Shown here piece by piece: positions 37,152-46,524 of a stretch of 64,000 nt of DNA. The stretch is from assembly GCF_900114995.1 (NCBI RefSeq), contig NZ_FOUX01000002.1:806001-870000 (forward strand), in the 5' to 3' direction. The notes beneath the pieces are model-generated. The model searched no databases. It worked only from the letters and a program-made list of their open reading frames with translations, and was not told the origin of the DNA. A program made the position numbers and the translations under genes. Source of the DNA: Chitinophaga sp. YR627. GTDB taxonomy: Bacteria; Bacteroidota; Bacteroidia; Chitinophagales; Chitinophagaceae. Numbering within the stretch: the stretch's first letter is position 1; each line of letters starts with the position of its first letter.

Positions 37152-37760
37152 ATGGATAATCACCATGTTAAAACAGACGCGGTTATGGATGTACATAAGA
37201 ACGGAATTGGCCAGGATTTTATATTGATAAAGGATTGCCTGCTATACATTGGTGGAAGCGGAGCCATTCAGCAGAACACCAATGAAATACCAGGAATGGA
37301 GCATCTAAAAGGTACTTATCAGCTTCCCGACAAAAATATCCTATACGCATTAGGGTCCGTCAACGGCAATGCGGGTGTATCTGGCTGGAGCGATACAGGC
37401 AAAACAGGATCCTTCGGCTGGAAAAAGAGCTTTCTTGTTTTCAGAAATCAAAAATACTTTACTGTTCAAACCGATAATATTGCGTTCTTCTATATCCGCA
37501 ACAACTGTGTATCTTTTAAATGCTTCGACAAACAGGTCTATACCATCAATCATTCATTAGATCAGATCATTAATGCAGTATCCCCCCATCAGTTTTTCCG
37601 CATTAACCGCCAGTATGTTGTCAATTTCAGTGCAATAAAGGAAGTAGAGCCATATTTCACACGCAAGCTGTGTGTAAATCTGCTGGTTGATGCACCAGAT
37701 AAACTGCTTATTAACAAGGAAAGAACAACGAATTTTTTATCGTGGATGGAGGATAGATGA
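37152..37760 (+). CDS. LytTR-domain DNA-binding protein without a receiver domain
   Basis: A 202-residue protein. Residues about 95-200 form a LytTR DNA-binding domain (INHSLDQIINAV, FFRINRQYVVNFSAI). The first about 90 residues match nothing I recognise and contain a Gly/Asn/Ser-rich stretch; there is no receiver domain, signal peptide or membrane helix. Regulators of this type without a receiver can act alone or with a partner sensor. It lies 293 bases after the sigma-54 activator, with a possible sigma-54 promoter between, so it could be a second-tier regulator. Confidence 0.82.
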   Translation: MDNHHVKTDAVMDVHKNGIGQDFILIKDCLLYIGGSGAIQQNTNEIPGMEHLKGTYQLPDKNILYALGSVNGNAGVSGWSDTGKTGSFGWKKSFLVFRNQKYFTVQTDNIAFFYIRNNCVSFKCFDKQVYTINHSLDQIINAVSPHQFFRINRQYVVNFSAIKEVEPYFTRKLCVNLLVDAPDKLLINKERTTNFLSWMEDR

Positions 37761-37815
37761 TGATATTTATTAGGATAGGGGATCAGGTACAAGAGGGAAC
37801 ATACGTGTTCCCTTT

Positions 37816-38016
37816 TTATTTGGTATCCTTCAATTGAAATTGCGCTAGTATCCGCCATTTTTTTCCATCTATCTGTTCAATCAGAGATATCGTATTAAAA
37901 CGCAACACCGAAGGCAGTTCAATCTGTTGAATAGTCTCGAAAACACCATCAATACAGGTAGCATTTCTCGGATGCATCAGCGTAATATGAGGTTCAGCAC
38001 TTGCACTATTGCCTGC
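37816..38016 (-). pseudogene. Remnant of a 2H phosphoesterase (2'-5' RNA ligase-like) gene
   Basis: On the minus strand an open frame of 66 codons ends at TAA 37816-37818 and is closed upstream by a stop at 38017-38019. The translation has PHITLMHP, the second HxT motif of 2H phosphoesterases, followed by FNTISLIEQIDGKKWRIL and FQLKDTK, matching the C-terminal part of the family. There is no N-terminal part, no first HxT motif and no good start codon in the preceding bases. An intact member is normally about 170-190 residues, so this is a decayed fragment rather than a working gene. Confidence 0.5.
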
Positions 38017-38088
38017 CTATATGTATCTTCACCTCCGGGATAAATCTATCCAATTACGATTAAGTCACAAACTATTTTCCCATTACTG

Positions 38089-38628
38089 ATGAATATCAAA
38101 AAATACCTCCCCTTCGAAAAATATGTTTTGATAACCCGCTTACCTTTTATGGAAGTGATGAAACGCCTGGGCGATAACATCGATACCAGAACAGGCCTGT
38201 TCCTTTCTCAGCTAAATAATGGCTCAGTTAAACCATACCAAGGACAGATTACAAGCAGTACATTTAAAATGAGCCGGATTATAAACTATAAAAATTCATT
38301 CTTACCTCAGATCACCGGAGAGGTCACCAGCTACCTTGGTGAAACACATATAAGCATCAAAATGCGGCCGGTGACTTTTGTACTAATATTTATGTCTTTC
38401 TGGCTAGGCACAGCCGGACTGGTTTGTCTGGGTATTCTGCTGGCCGGACTGTCCCAGCTTCCGCAACTTTTCCGCGAAGGCTTTTCCCCCTTCCTCCTGG
38501 TTCCCTTTGTTATGTTCGCTTTCGGTTCTGTGTTGTCTATATTCGCATTTAAAACAGAAACTAAAAAATCAAAAGCGTTTTTAGAAGAATTACTCGAAGG
38601 GCAGGAAGCTACATCTACCGTATATTAA
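38089..38628 (+). CDS. Small membrane protein of unknown function
   Basis: A 179-residue protein with a soluble N-terminal part (about 1-92) and two membrane helices (about 96-124 and 135-160), the first beginning FVLIFMSFWLGTAG. A short charged tail follows. I recognise the general layout from Bacteroidota proteins with no assigned function. It stands alone between the RNA-ligase remnant and the TlpA end of locus 3. Confidence 0.72.
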   Translation: MNIKKYLPFEKYVLITRLPFMEVMKRLGDNIDTRTGLFLSQLNNGSVKPYQGQITSSTFKMSRIINYKNSFLPQITGEVTSYLGETHISIKMRPVTFVLIFMSFWLGTAGLVCLGILLAGLSQLPQLFREGFSPFLLVPFVMFAFGSVLSIFAFKTETKKSKAFLEELLEGQEATSTVY

Positions 38629-38969
38629 TATTAATTCTTGTTTATTGGCAACACCGCTTATCTTCATCGTCTCACAAATTCAACAGCAGTGAATCTACAA
38701 GTAAAAATTCCTTTTTCATAGAAATATCTACACACATTCTTCTATTTAAAGGAGCGTGTTCTAATAGCCTAAATCATTTTGAGTACTGATCGATCAATTT
38801 ATAGCATAACCACGTTCATTGATTACTTTTTATTCCTGGAATTGGTGGATCTGTATATCATCGATTGGGGCTAGAAGACAGCCTACGGAAAAACAAGCAT
38901 ATACCGACAATTGTAAAACAAAGACGCGAGGCTAATCAAATAGAATAAAAAATCAGGTCAATCATACTT
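38629..38969. other. Intergenic stretch without a supported gene
   Basis: 341 bases between the membrane protein stop and the terminator of locus 3. I found no open frame of note, no tRNA and no clear promoter or repeat. Confidence 0.5.
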
Positions 38970-39019
38970 AATAATAAAGCGGGGTTGTCCACATATGTGA
39001 ACAACCCCGCTTTATTATT
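38970..39019 (-). terminator. Terminator of the locus-3 susCD-tlpA operon
   Basis: A perfect 19-bp stem, AATAATAAAGCGGGGTTGT and its complement, with an inner CACAT/ATGTG pairing, overlapping the stop codon of the TlpA-like gene. It is flanked by A/T-rich arms and should stop transcripts in both directions. Confidence 0.8.
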
Positions 39020-40157
39020 TCTCAAAGATAGTCGCCAGCTTTTCATCCATACTCTTATCCTCTTCCCCCTCTCCTGTATACCTTCCAATGATCTGTCCAT
39101 TAGGGTCAATAAGGATCTTAGTAGGTAAAGAATGTATATTATAAAAGTCTGACTTATCATTTGTACGATCAAACCCGCTATCTGTTCTTTTCATGCCCCT
39201 CAACACATGCTTCCATACACCGGTCCCATCTTTCTCAACAGCTTTCCTCCAGGCATCTGGTTTTGAATCATCATCTGAAATACCGATAATTTCAAATCCT
39301 TTATCCTTATATTTTCCATATAGTTCTTTCAAATGCGGATTACCTTTTCTACAAGGCAGACACCAGCTGGCCCAGAAGTCAAGTAACACATATTTCCCTT
39401 GATAGTCCGCAAGACTTAACTGTTTTCCCTCAATATCTTCTGAAGAGAATCCCCTGGCCATTGTGCCGGGTATACCGATTTTCTTCTTTTGAATTTCTTC
39501 ATTCAGAGACTTCCCGTATTTGCTTTGTTTTACCTTTTCCGGAAAACCTGCATACCACTTCTTCAGTGAATCTTCGCTCAGCTCATTAACCTTAAAACGA
39601 AGGTAATAGGCTGTTACATAGGAAGCAGGATACTGGTTCATTGAGCGGTCATAAATCTCCTCCATATCCATATGGAAAGGTAATAACACCCAGTTCTTCA
39701 GTTCCTGGTATTCGAAATTACTACGCTTGTTAACAGCAGACAATGTATCCATCACTACCTTCCATTTCTTATTCACATACCTCATCTGTTGCTGCATAGC
39801 TCCATATTGCTTTTGTGATGCAGATCCTTCTACCTGTGCATTGGAGAAATTCCCCTCTTCCACCGAAATAGTCATCTTCTTAGGTTCCAGAAAGAGACTT
39901 ACAGTCCCTGAATCACTGTATGAACGTGGATCACTGTTGTTCTTCAAAGCCGCCATAAAAGGTTCGCTTACATAGCCGGAGAAACGGAAAAGACCATTCT
40001 TTACTTCCGTGCTGTCCCGGATATATGCCCCCTTATCGTCTGCATATTGCAGATAAATATACTTTCCTTTATAACCGGATACTTTTCCATCCAGTAAAAA
40101 CTGCGCCCTGCAGGGAATAACTGCCGCCAGTGAGATGAGCATCATTAAATATTTCAT
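39015..40157 (-). CDS. TlpA-like thiol-disulfide oxidoreductase (end of locus 3)
   Basis: A 380-residue protein. The signal peptide ends near residue 18 (VIPCRAQ). A DUF4369-like beta domain (about 20-120) precedes the thioredoxin domain with WCLPC at 265-269. It begins 11 bases after the SusD stop, the same arrangement as at the left edge of the window. It acts as a periplasmic disulfide reductase; a tie to the imported ligand is inferred only from the shared operon position. Confidence 0.9.
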   Translation of the reverse strand: MKYLMMLISLAAVIPCRAQFLLDGKVSGYKGKYIYLQYADDKGAYIRDSTEVKNGLFRFSGYVSEPFMAALKNNSDPRSYSDSGTVSLFLEPKKMTISVEEGNFSNAQVEGSASQKQYGAMQQQMRYVNKKWKVVMDTLSAVNKRSNFEYQELKNWVLLPFHMDMEEIYDRSMNQYPASYVTAYYLRFKVNELSEDSLKKWYAGFPEKVKQSKYGKSLNEEIQKKKIGIPGTMARGFSSEDIEGKQLSLADYQGKYVLLDFWASWCLPCRKGNPHLKELYGKYKDKGFEIIGISDDDSKPDAWRKAVEKDGTGVWKHVLRGMKRTDSGFDRTNDKSDFYNIHSLPTKILIDPNGQIIGRYTGEGEEDKSMDEKLATIFEK

Positions 40158-40168
40158 AATGAGTTTTA

Positions 40169-41671
40169 TTATTGTTCGTTTTGTTTCATGTTTGCATTTT
40201 CCGTCATTACATCCAGGGGAATACGCAGGACGACATTGGCAGCTGTAGCGTTAACCGTAAGTGGTGTGGAATTAAAAGAGCCATAGTTCCGGATCATGGG
40301 AAGACCATTCCTGTAATTATCATAGCTGTTATGTCCTTCAAATGCAAGCTCCAGTCTGCGTTCCTTAAGGATAGCATTGAAAAGATCCTGCCCGGTCAAT
40401 CCTGTTAAACCATTAAGTCCTGCACGGGTATGTATGATATTCAGATCCTCCAGGGCGCCATCACTATCGCCAGCCTTCAGCCGCGCCTCTGCCCTGTTCA
40501 GATAAACTTCCGCCAGACGCAGATGGTGAACAGCTGCATTACTATAATACACCGCCGTGTATTTATAGGTATACTTTGTTGTGCTGAATGTATCTGTGTT
40601 GTTATTGGGATACTTATCCACCTTGTAGAAATTCCAGCGCAGATCCCCTGCCTCCAGTAAACCCAGCAGATCAGGCGAAGGTTTTACCTGTCCGGTAGAA
40701 TACTGCGTACTGCCGGTATACACGCCTGTAGGCTGGTTAAGTAATATAGGAAGCTGCATCGTACTAATCTCATGATTGACGGCCCATATCGTCTCTTTAT
40801 TGCTCTGATTAGGACTTGTATAGTAGTTGATATACTCCGTACCCTGCAACAGCCTGTTTCCGCTATTAAGGATGACAGAATCCGCATACTGAGCAGACAA
40901 CTTTGCATATTCAGCAGACGGCTGACTGAATGTACCGCTCATATACAGATATACCCTTGACATGAGTGCAAACGCTGCATATTTACCAGCATAGCTATTC
41001 ACATTCACCTGCGAGAACAGGGGAATAGCAGTCGCCAGGTCCTTCAGTATCTGTGCATAAGTGTCCTTTACAGTAGCACGGGCCGGTGGATTACCGGTGG
41101 TCGTAATAGGCGAAAGAATTAACGGCACTCCCGGATTAGTTTCCGGACTTTGGTAATAAGGACGGCCATAAACCCTTACCAGATTAAAGAACATGTTCGC
41201 GCGTAAAAAAAGGTTTTCCGCCTTCGCCTGCAGGATGATCGGATTTGTTTCATCCTCTTTTACATTCTTCAACACCATATTAATCCCCAGCAAACCCTGA
41301 TAAGACGCCTGCCAGAATTGATAGGAATAACCATAGTCCTTGGATTCGGAATTAGTATAGTTAAAGGCATCCAGATTTTTGGCGTCAGCCAGATTGTTAG
41401 TGGATGTCTGATCGATGATCCTTACATTATTCCCCCTGAATTCACTGATATTGAACCAGGAATTTTCGTAGTTTGAAGAGGCGAAATAACTATAGTTGCC
41501 AATCGTAGCCTTCGTATAACCATTCGCTGTAAGAAACTGTTGATCTTCGAAATTGACATTGTGTGGCGTCAGCTCATCCAGCTGTTTGTTACACGCTGTA
41601 TTTGCCAATACCAGCAAAGAAAGATATCCCGCAATACATTTACCGCTTAATTTCAATTTTATAATACGCAT
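40169..41671 (-). CDS. SusD/RagB-family outer-membrane lipoprotein (locus 3)
   Basis: A 500-residue lipoprotein with lipobox Cys27 (ANTAC), a helical body with RAEARLKAGDSDGALEDLN and the family ending RIPLDVMTENANMKQN. It follows susC after 28 bases and precedes the TlpA-like gene by 11. It should form the ligand-binding lid of the SusC transporter. The substrate is not evident. Confidence 0.92.
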   Translation of the reverse strand: MRIIKLKLSGKCIAGYLSLLVLANTACNKQLDELTPHNVNFEDQQFLTANGYTKATIGNYSYFASSNYENSWFNISEFRGNNVRIIDQTSTNNLADAKNLDAFNYTNSESKDYGYSYQFWQASYQGLLGINMVLKNVKEDETNPIILQAKAENLFLRANMFFNLVRVYGRPYYQSPETNPGVPLILSPITTTGNPPARATVKDTYAQILKDLATAIPLFSQVNVNSYAGKYAAFALMSRVYLYMSGTFSQPSAEYAKLSAQYADSVILNSGNRLLQGTEYINYYTSPNQSNKETIWAVNHEISTMQLPILLNQPTGVYTGSTQYSTGQVKPSPDLLGLLEAGDLRWNFYKVDKYPNNNTDTFSTTKYTYKYTAVYYSNAAVHHLRLAEVYLNRAEARLKAGDSDGALEDLNIIHTRAGLNGLTGLTGQDLFNAILKERRLELAFEGHNSYDNYRNGLPMIRNYGSFNSTPLTVNATAANVVLRIPLDVMTENANMKQNEQ

Positions 41672-41699
41672 ATCAATTAAAAATTAAAATATCAGGAAA

Positions 41700-44600
41700 T
41701 CAGAAACCCGCATTCAGCCCTATAACAAACCGTCTGGGCATAGCACCATTAATACCTGTACCGGCATAACTATTCGAGGCGCCGCCAATAGTAGCACCCT
41801 CCGGATCTGAGGCATAGAGTTCCTTATTTTTGATCACAAACACGTTATCAACACTGACATACACAGAAAGAGAAGACATACTGATCTTTTGTAGTGTACG
41901 TGGCAGAAAATCATATGATAAGCGAATATTTCTCAGTCTTAAATAACTGGCATCCTGATAGAGCAGTGATGAACCCAGATTGGTCGCTCCCCGCTGACTA
42001 AACGCCGGATCATAGAAATTAGGATAGTTGGCAGTCTTGTCTCCCGGCGCTTTCCAGAAGTGTTGTTCCTTCGTAGGCGCAGCTACATTAAACCCATTTT
42101 GCCAACCAGTTGGGTCCATAAAATTCCGCATGTTATTATTGACGATCTTATTGCCATAAGAGAAGTTAAACAAGGCGCTTAATGTAAAGTTCCTGTAGGC
42201 AAATGTGTTGGTAAAGCCGCCGAAAAACTTCGGTGTCGCAGTTCCCATATAAAGATAGTTCTGCAATCCCGCTGCTTTTGCCAATGGCAGCGAATCGACT
42301 ATTGACACGCTCTTGTCCGCATTCGTCCGCTGGAACAGCGGTCTTCCGTTGTCAGCATTCACACCCAAATAAGGTATGGCCTTCAGGGTGTTAATATCCT
42401 CTCCCTTATACCGGTAATAGTTGCCTGTAAAACCGTCGATCAGCGAATCTCCATATATTTTAGTCAGCCTGTTTTTGTTAAAACTGATGTTGACTTCAGT
42501 GGTCCATTTAAAGTCCTTTGTCTGAACGTTGACGGTCGACAGATTAAGATCGATTCCCTTATTGGTCAGCTCTCCGATATTCCGGATCTGTGTTGCAAAT
42601 CCGATATAGGTTGGTAACTGCACTGATTGCAGCAGACCGGCACTACGACGGTTATACACATCTGCACTCATATTGATACGCTTCCAGAGTTCAAGGTCAA
42701 GCCCTATATTAGTAGTATAGGTCGTCTCCCAGGTGATCTGATCGTTTCCCAGGCGCTGGATAGTGGAGCCATAAGTATTGGCATCGTTGTACCGGAATAC
42801 ATCGGTGTAGGTAGTAAAATTGAGATAATCGGCGCCGGCTTCTCTGCCAGAAGTACCATACGCTGCTCTCAGTTTCAGGTTAGTAACAGGCTTTACCGAT
42901 TTCATGAATACTTCCTTACTGATAAGCCAACCCGCACTCAAAGAATAGAAAGTACCATATCGGTTGTTACGGCCAAAATTGGTAGATGCATCCCTTCTTA
43001 ATGAGGCAGATGCAAAGTATTTTTCTCTGTAACTATCATTCAACTCTCCAAATACAGAAAAGGATCCTTTTTCAACAGGAGCTGCAGCGGAAGGAGTCGC
43101 TATAGTTCCGAATAGCTTGTTAATATAGGTCCCGTAATTCTGAAATGCACCCAGCGTACGCTCTCCTGGATAAGGAGAACCGTATACTGATACTGCAAAA
43201 GAACTTGTATTGCTTTTACCATATTCCTGGCCGGCTAAAGCAGTCAGGACATGTTCTCCAAACTGTTTGCTGGCGGTGATCAGATTCGATGTCAGGAAAT
43301 AATTTGTTCTGTCATCAGAAACAGTCAAAGCGCCATTCACATATATCCTGTTGTTAGCAGGTCCATCATAACGGCCCCTGTAGGTCCTTGGGTCTTTATA
43401 GGAATTAAGATTGTTATTGATGTACTGGAATGTATTGGTTGTTTGTACAGACAGCCATGGCAGGATGTCATACTTCAGCTTACCTGTGAGCAAATAGCTT
43501 TGCCTTTTGGTAATAGCTGTATTATATTTATACGAGTATAACGGATTGTCATAATATACAGTTCCTCTTTTCCCTGAAGAATTGTATATATAATTAGGTA
43601 CAGAATCCGCCAGAGCCCCATTCGCATAGTAGGGACTTACCCATGGAAGAAACAGGTAATTCTGGTTTTCTGAAGTAGAGGACGTATACTTATCGACCAA
43701 TACATTGGTGTTGATAGTAAGGGTCAATTTATTATTGATACGCTGATCGAGGTTCAGGCGAAACGCTTTTCTGTCAAGGTTATCCCCAAGTATTGTCCCA
43801 TCCTGTCTGGTCCAGTCAAGTGCAGTGTACACCTTGATCTTTTCATTTCCTCCTGACATAGAAAGGTTAATATCACTCTGATTACCATCCGGGTAAAATG
43901 TTTTATTACTCCAGTCATAATCATGTTGCAGGTCATCATCTGTGTAGATCCTGGTCGTATTAAAATAGTTATCAAAACTACCATAGATACTATTTAAAGA
44001 CGGAGACGCCGCGTATAATGATGTCATGTGATTACGGATATGAGAAGTCAGCTGACTGGTATTCATATAATTTACCAGCCGGTTATTTTTCACCTTACCA
44101 TAACTTGTGTTCAGGCCTATTTTCATCTTACCATTAGCACCATGGCGGGTAACCACAACAATAACACCCTGTGCCGCACGGGAGCCATAGATGGCCGTAG
44201 AAGCAGCATCTTTCAAAATAGTAATACTTTCGATATCATTGGGGTTGACAATATCCTGGAGGTTGGGAACATTGGTGATTACGCCATCTATCACCAGCAG
44301 AGGACCAAAATTAGTATTGAACTGATCAGGCATAGAGGCCTGTCCGCGCATCACTACCTGCCCTCTTGTAGCAACACTACCACCGTTTTCAACGATGTAA
44401 AGTCCGCTGGCCCTTCCTTTCAGCATCGCCAGCGCGTTGACCGTAGAGACACCTTTACGCAGATCGTCACCTTTAATTGTCTGTAAGGCACCTGTAATTT
44501 CACTGACTTTTTTCTGCTGATAACCGGTAGAGATAACGACCTCTCCTGCAGTTATACTGGCACGGCTGAGGACAATATTCAATTGATGGTTATTACCTAT

Positions 44601-45176
44601 TTTATATTCCCGGGATTCAAATCCAACGAATGAGATAATAAGCACATCTCCTTCATAGGCATCTATGGAAAATTTACCGGCTCTATCAGTATAAGTACCA
44701 TTGGTATTGCCTTTCACCCTTATGGAAGCACCTTCCAGTACTTGTCCGTCGACGCCGGAGACCTTTCCTTCTATGAGCTGTTTAGCTGGTACGGTGTTTT
44801 CGCCCGACTTAGACTTCACCTTTGGTGTTAACGTGATCGTGTTATCAGCTATAGTAAAACCAAACGGCTGATCTTTTGTACACGCTTCCATAAATTGTCT
44901 CAGTGGCATTGCATTCGCATCTATCGCGACACCTTTTGTATCATTCAGATAACTTTTGTTAGCAAAAACAACGTAACCGGTTTGTTGCTCAATGGCTTTG
45001 AATACCTGTTTCAAAGAGAGATCCTTCCCCCTGAGTGTAACAGTTTGTGCCTGAGTATGGACGTTTACCAGTAATAATAAAAAAGTAAAGAACAATGCTG
45101 TCATCCGCCTGGCCGGAGAAAAGTTTAGAAATGGACCACTACGGAACATTCGGAACGCAAAACGATGTTTTTGCAT
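41700..45176 (-). CDS. SusC/RagA-family TonB-dependent transporter with STN domain (locus 3)
   Basis: A 1158-residue transporter. A signal region ends near residue 44 (HTQAQ). An STN domain at about 46-115 contains LSLKQVFKAIEQQTGYVVFA. A carboxypeptidase-regulatory-like domain lies at about 133-205. The plug has VVISTGYQQKKVSEITGAL and SIYG-type TAIYGSRAAQGVIVV. The barrel ends in FVIGLNAGF. It lies 121 bases after FecR. Its upstream region contains CCGGGTAGTTGACG, which resembles the CCGGGTA element before susC of locus 2, a possible sigma-recognition element. Confidence 0.93.
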   Translation of the reverse strand: MQKHRFAFRMFRSGPFLNFSPARRMTALFFTFLLLLVNVHTQAQTVTLRGKDLSLKQVFKAIEQQTGYVVFANKSYLNDTKGVAIDANAMPLRQFMEACTKDQPFGFTIADNTITLTPKVKSKSGENTVPAKQLIEGKVSGVDGQVLEGASIRVKGNTNGTYTDRAGKFSIDAYEGDVLIISFVGFESREYKIGNNHQLNIVLSRASITAGEVVISTGYQQKKVSEITGALQTIKGDDLRKGVSTVNALAMLKGRASGLYIVENGGSVATRGQVVMRGQASMPDQFNTNFGPLLVIDGVITNVPNLQDIVNPNDIESITILKDAASTAIYGSRAAQGVIVVVTRHGANGKMKIGLNTSYGKVKNNRLVNYMNTSQLTSHIRNHMTSLYAASPSLNSIYGSFDNYFNTTRIYTDDDLQHDYDWSNKTFYPDGNQSDINLSMSGGNEKIKVYTALDWTRQDGTILGDNLDRKAFRLNLDQRINNKLTLTINTNVLVDKYTSSTSENQNYLFLPWVSPYYANGALADSVPNYIYNSSGKRGTVYYDNPLYSYKYNTAITKRQSYLLTGKLKYDILPWLSVQTTNTFQYINNNLNSYKDPRTYRGRYDGPANNRIYVNGALTVSDDRTNYFLTSNLITASKQFGEHVLTALAGQEYGKSNTSSFAVSVYGSPYPGERTLGAFQNYGTYINKLFGTIATPSAAAPVEKGSFSVFGELNDSYREKYFASASLRRDASTNFGRNNRYGTFYSLSAGWLISKEVFMKSVKPVTNLKLRAAYGTSGREAGADYLNFTTYTDVFRYNDANTYGSTIQRLGNDQITWETTYTTNIGLDLELWKRINMSADVYNRRSAGLLQSVQLPTYIGFATQIRNIGELTNKGIDLNLSTVNVQTKDFKWTTEVNISFNKNRLTKIYGDSLIDGFTGNYYRYKGEDINTLKAIPYLGVNADNGRPLFQRTNADKSVSIVDSLPLAKAAGLQNYLYMGTATPKFFGGFTNTFAYRNFTLSALFNFSYGNKIVNNNMRNFMDPTGWQNGFNVAAPTKEQHFWKAPGDKTANYPNFYDPAFSQRGATNLGSSLLYQDASYLRLRNIRLSYDFLPRTLQKISMSSLSVYVSVDNVFVIKNKELYASDPEGATIGGASNSYAGTGINGAMPRRFVIGLNAGF

Positions 45177-45297
45177 ACACTTCTCGTGATGTTTAGTTGT
45201 TAGAAATTGGTTGATTCTGAAAAATAAAGACCCCTCTCAGGCAGTTCGTCAACTACCCGGCATTATTGGTTGTTTGTCTTTTATGTTATTGGCTAAA

Positions 45298-46443
45298 TCA
45301 GGGGAAGACGATTAATTTTCTGTCTTCCAGTTGGCATTTCACACCTGAGACTGCCAGTGTATTCAATAAGTTTTGTAAAGTCATATTCCGGCTGATCTTC
45401 CCGGTGAACTGTATATTCGGTTGGTGGCCCGCATACACAACTTCTATATCATACCATCGTGCTATCTGATGCATCACTTCATTCAGATCGCTGTCATCAA
45501 AGTCAAAGAGATTATTTTTCCATGCTATTACTTTTTCAATATCAGGATCATTCACTACTGTTATACCATGCCGGAGAATCGCTTGTTGTCCGGGTTGCAG
45601 TAAAGTGTTTTTCGCAACCCGTATCCGGCCTTCCAATAAAGTAGCGGCTATGCTATTTTCCTCGTCATATGCTTTTATATTAAAGCTTGTTCCTAATACC
45701 TCTATCAGTTCATTCTTATTGACAGTCACCACGAAAGGCATTGCTGCATTCGCAGCTACTTCAAAATATGCTTCTCCGGTCATTTCCACGTTTCTCGTTT
45801 TCCCACTGAACAACAACGGATAGTGGATGCTGCTACCTGCATTCAACCAGACCTTTGTACCATCCGGCAAAACAAGGCGATATTGGCGGCCATTAGGCGT
45901 AGAAACTGTATTGTACACCACCTCATTTCCCTCTCCATTATATAGCAGTGCTCCATTCTTTACCTGTACAACCTGTCCGCCCTGCAATGCTACTGTACCA
46001 TTTCGCAATGAATCCAGTTGTATTGTTTTTCCATCTGCCAGGGTCAGCATCGCACCGCTCCGCCCCGGTTGTATATCTGCCATGACCCTCACATTGGGTG
46101 AAGCTATTGGCCGTCTGGACATATAATACCCGGCACCTGCCAGTATCAGCAGCAAGACCGCGGCACTTGCCGCCATCCATCTGCGAACAGGCATCCTGCG
46201 ATACAGTGGCTTAGGGATTTCATTATGAATGACAGACATCACATGCTGCTCAATCCGCTGATCTATTTCCGGAAGCGAATATTCCTGCTGCAACTGAAAA
46301 TCAAACAGTTCTCTCAGCCTGGAATCCAGGATAGGCATCTGCTCCTCATCTTCCAGCAATTGCCGGAATTGCGACATCTCCTCAGCGGTCAATGTCTCTG
46401 TCAGATACTTATCCAATAGCTCCCTGATAGCAGCATCATTCAT
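45298..46443 (-). CDS. FecR-family anti-sigma factor (locus 3)
   Basis: A 381-residue protein with a cytoplasmic sigma-binding part (1-about 85), a membrane helix at about 89-108 (MAASAAVLLLILAGAGYYM), a FecR domain with GEAYFEVAAN and VLGTSFNIKAY, and a C-terminal STN-like domain from about 315. It follows the sigma gene after 81 bases and precedes susC. It should hold or modulate its sigma factor until the SusC/STN signal arrives. Confidence 0.92.
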   Translation of the reverse strand: MNDAAIRELLDKYLTETLTAEEMSQFRQLLEDEEQMPILDSRLRELFDFQLQQEYSLPEIDQRIEQHVMSVIHNEIPKPLYRRMPVRRWMAASAAVLLLILAGAGYYMSRRPIASPNVRVMADIQPGRSGAMLTLADGKTIQLDSLRNGTVALQGGQVVQVKNGALLYNGEGNEVVYNTVSTPNGRQYRLVLPDGTKVWLNAGSSIHYPLLFSGKTRNVEMTGEAYFEVAANAAMPFVVTVNKNELIEVLGTSFNIKAYDEENSIAATLLEGRIRVAKNTLLQPGQQAILRHGITVVNDPDIEKVIAWKNNLFDFDDSDLNEVMHQIARWYDIEVVYAGHQPNIQFTGKISRNMTLQNLLNTLAVSGVKCQLEDRKLIVFP

Positions 46444-46524
46444 AATTATTATCCTTTAGCGCGCCCTGTTCAGATATAAAGACGCATTTTTTTCAAAGTA
46501 CATAGATCCGGAATGCACTTTTTT

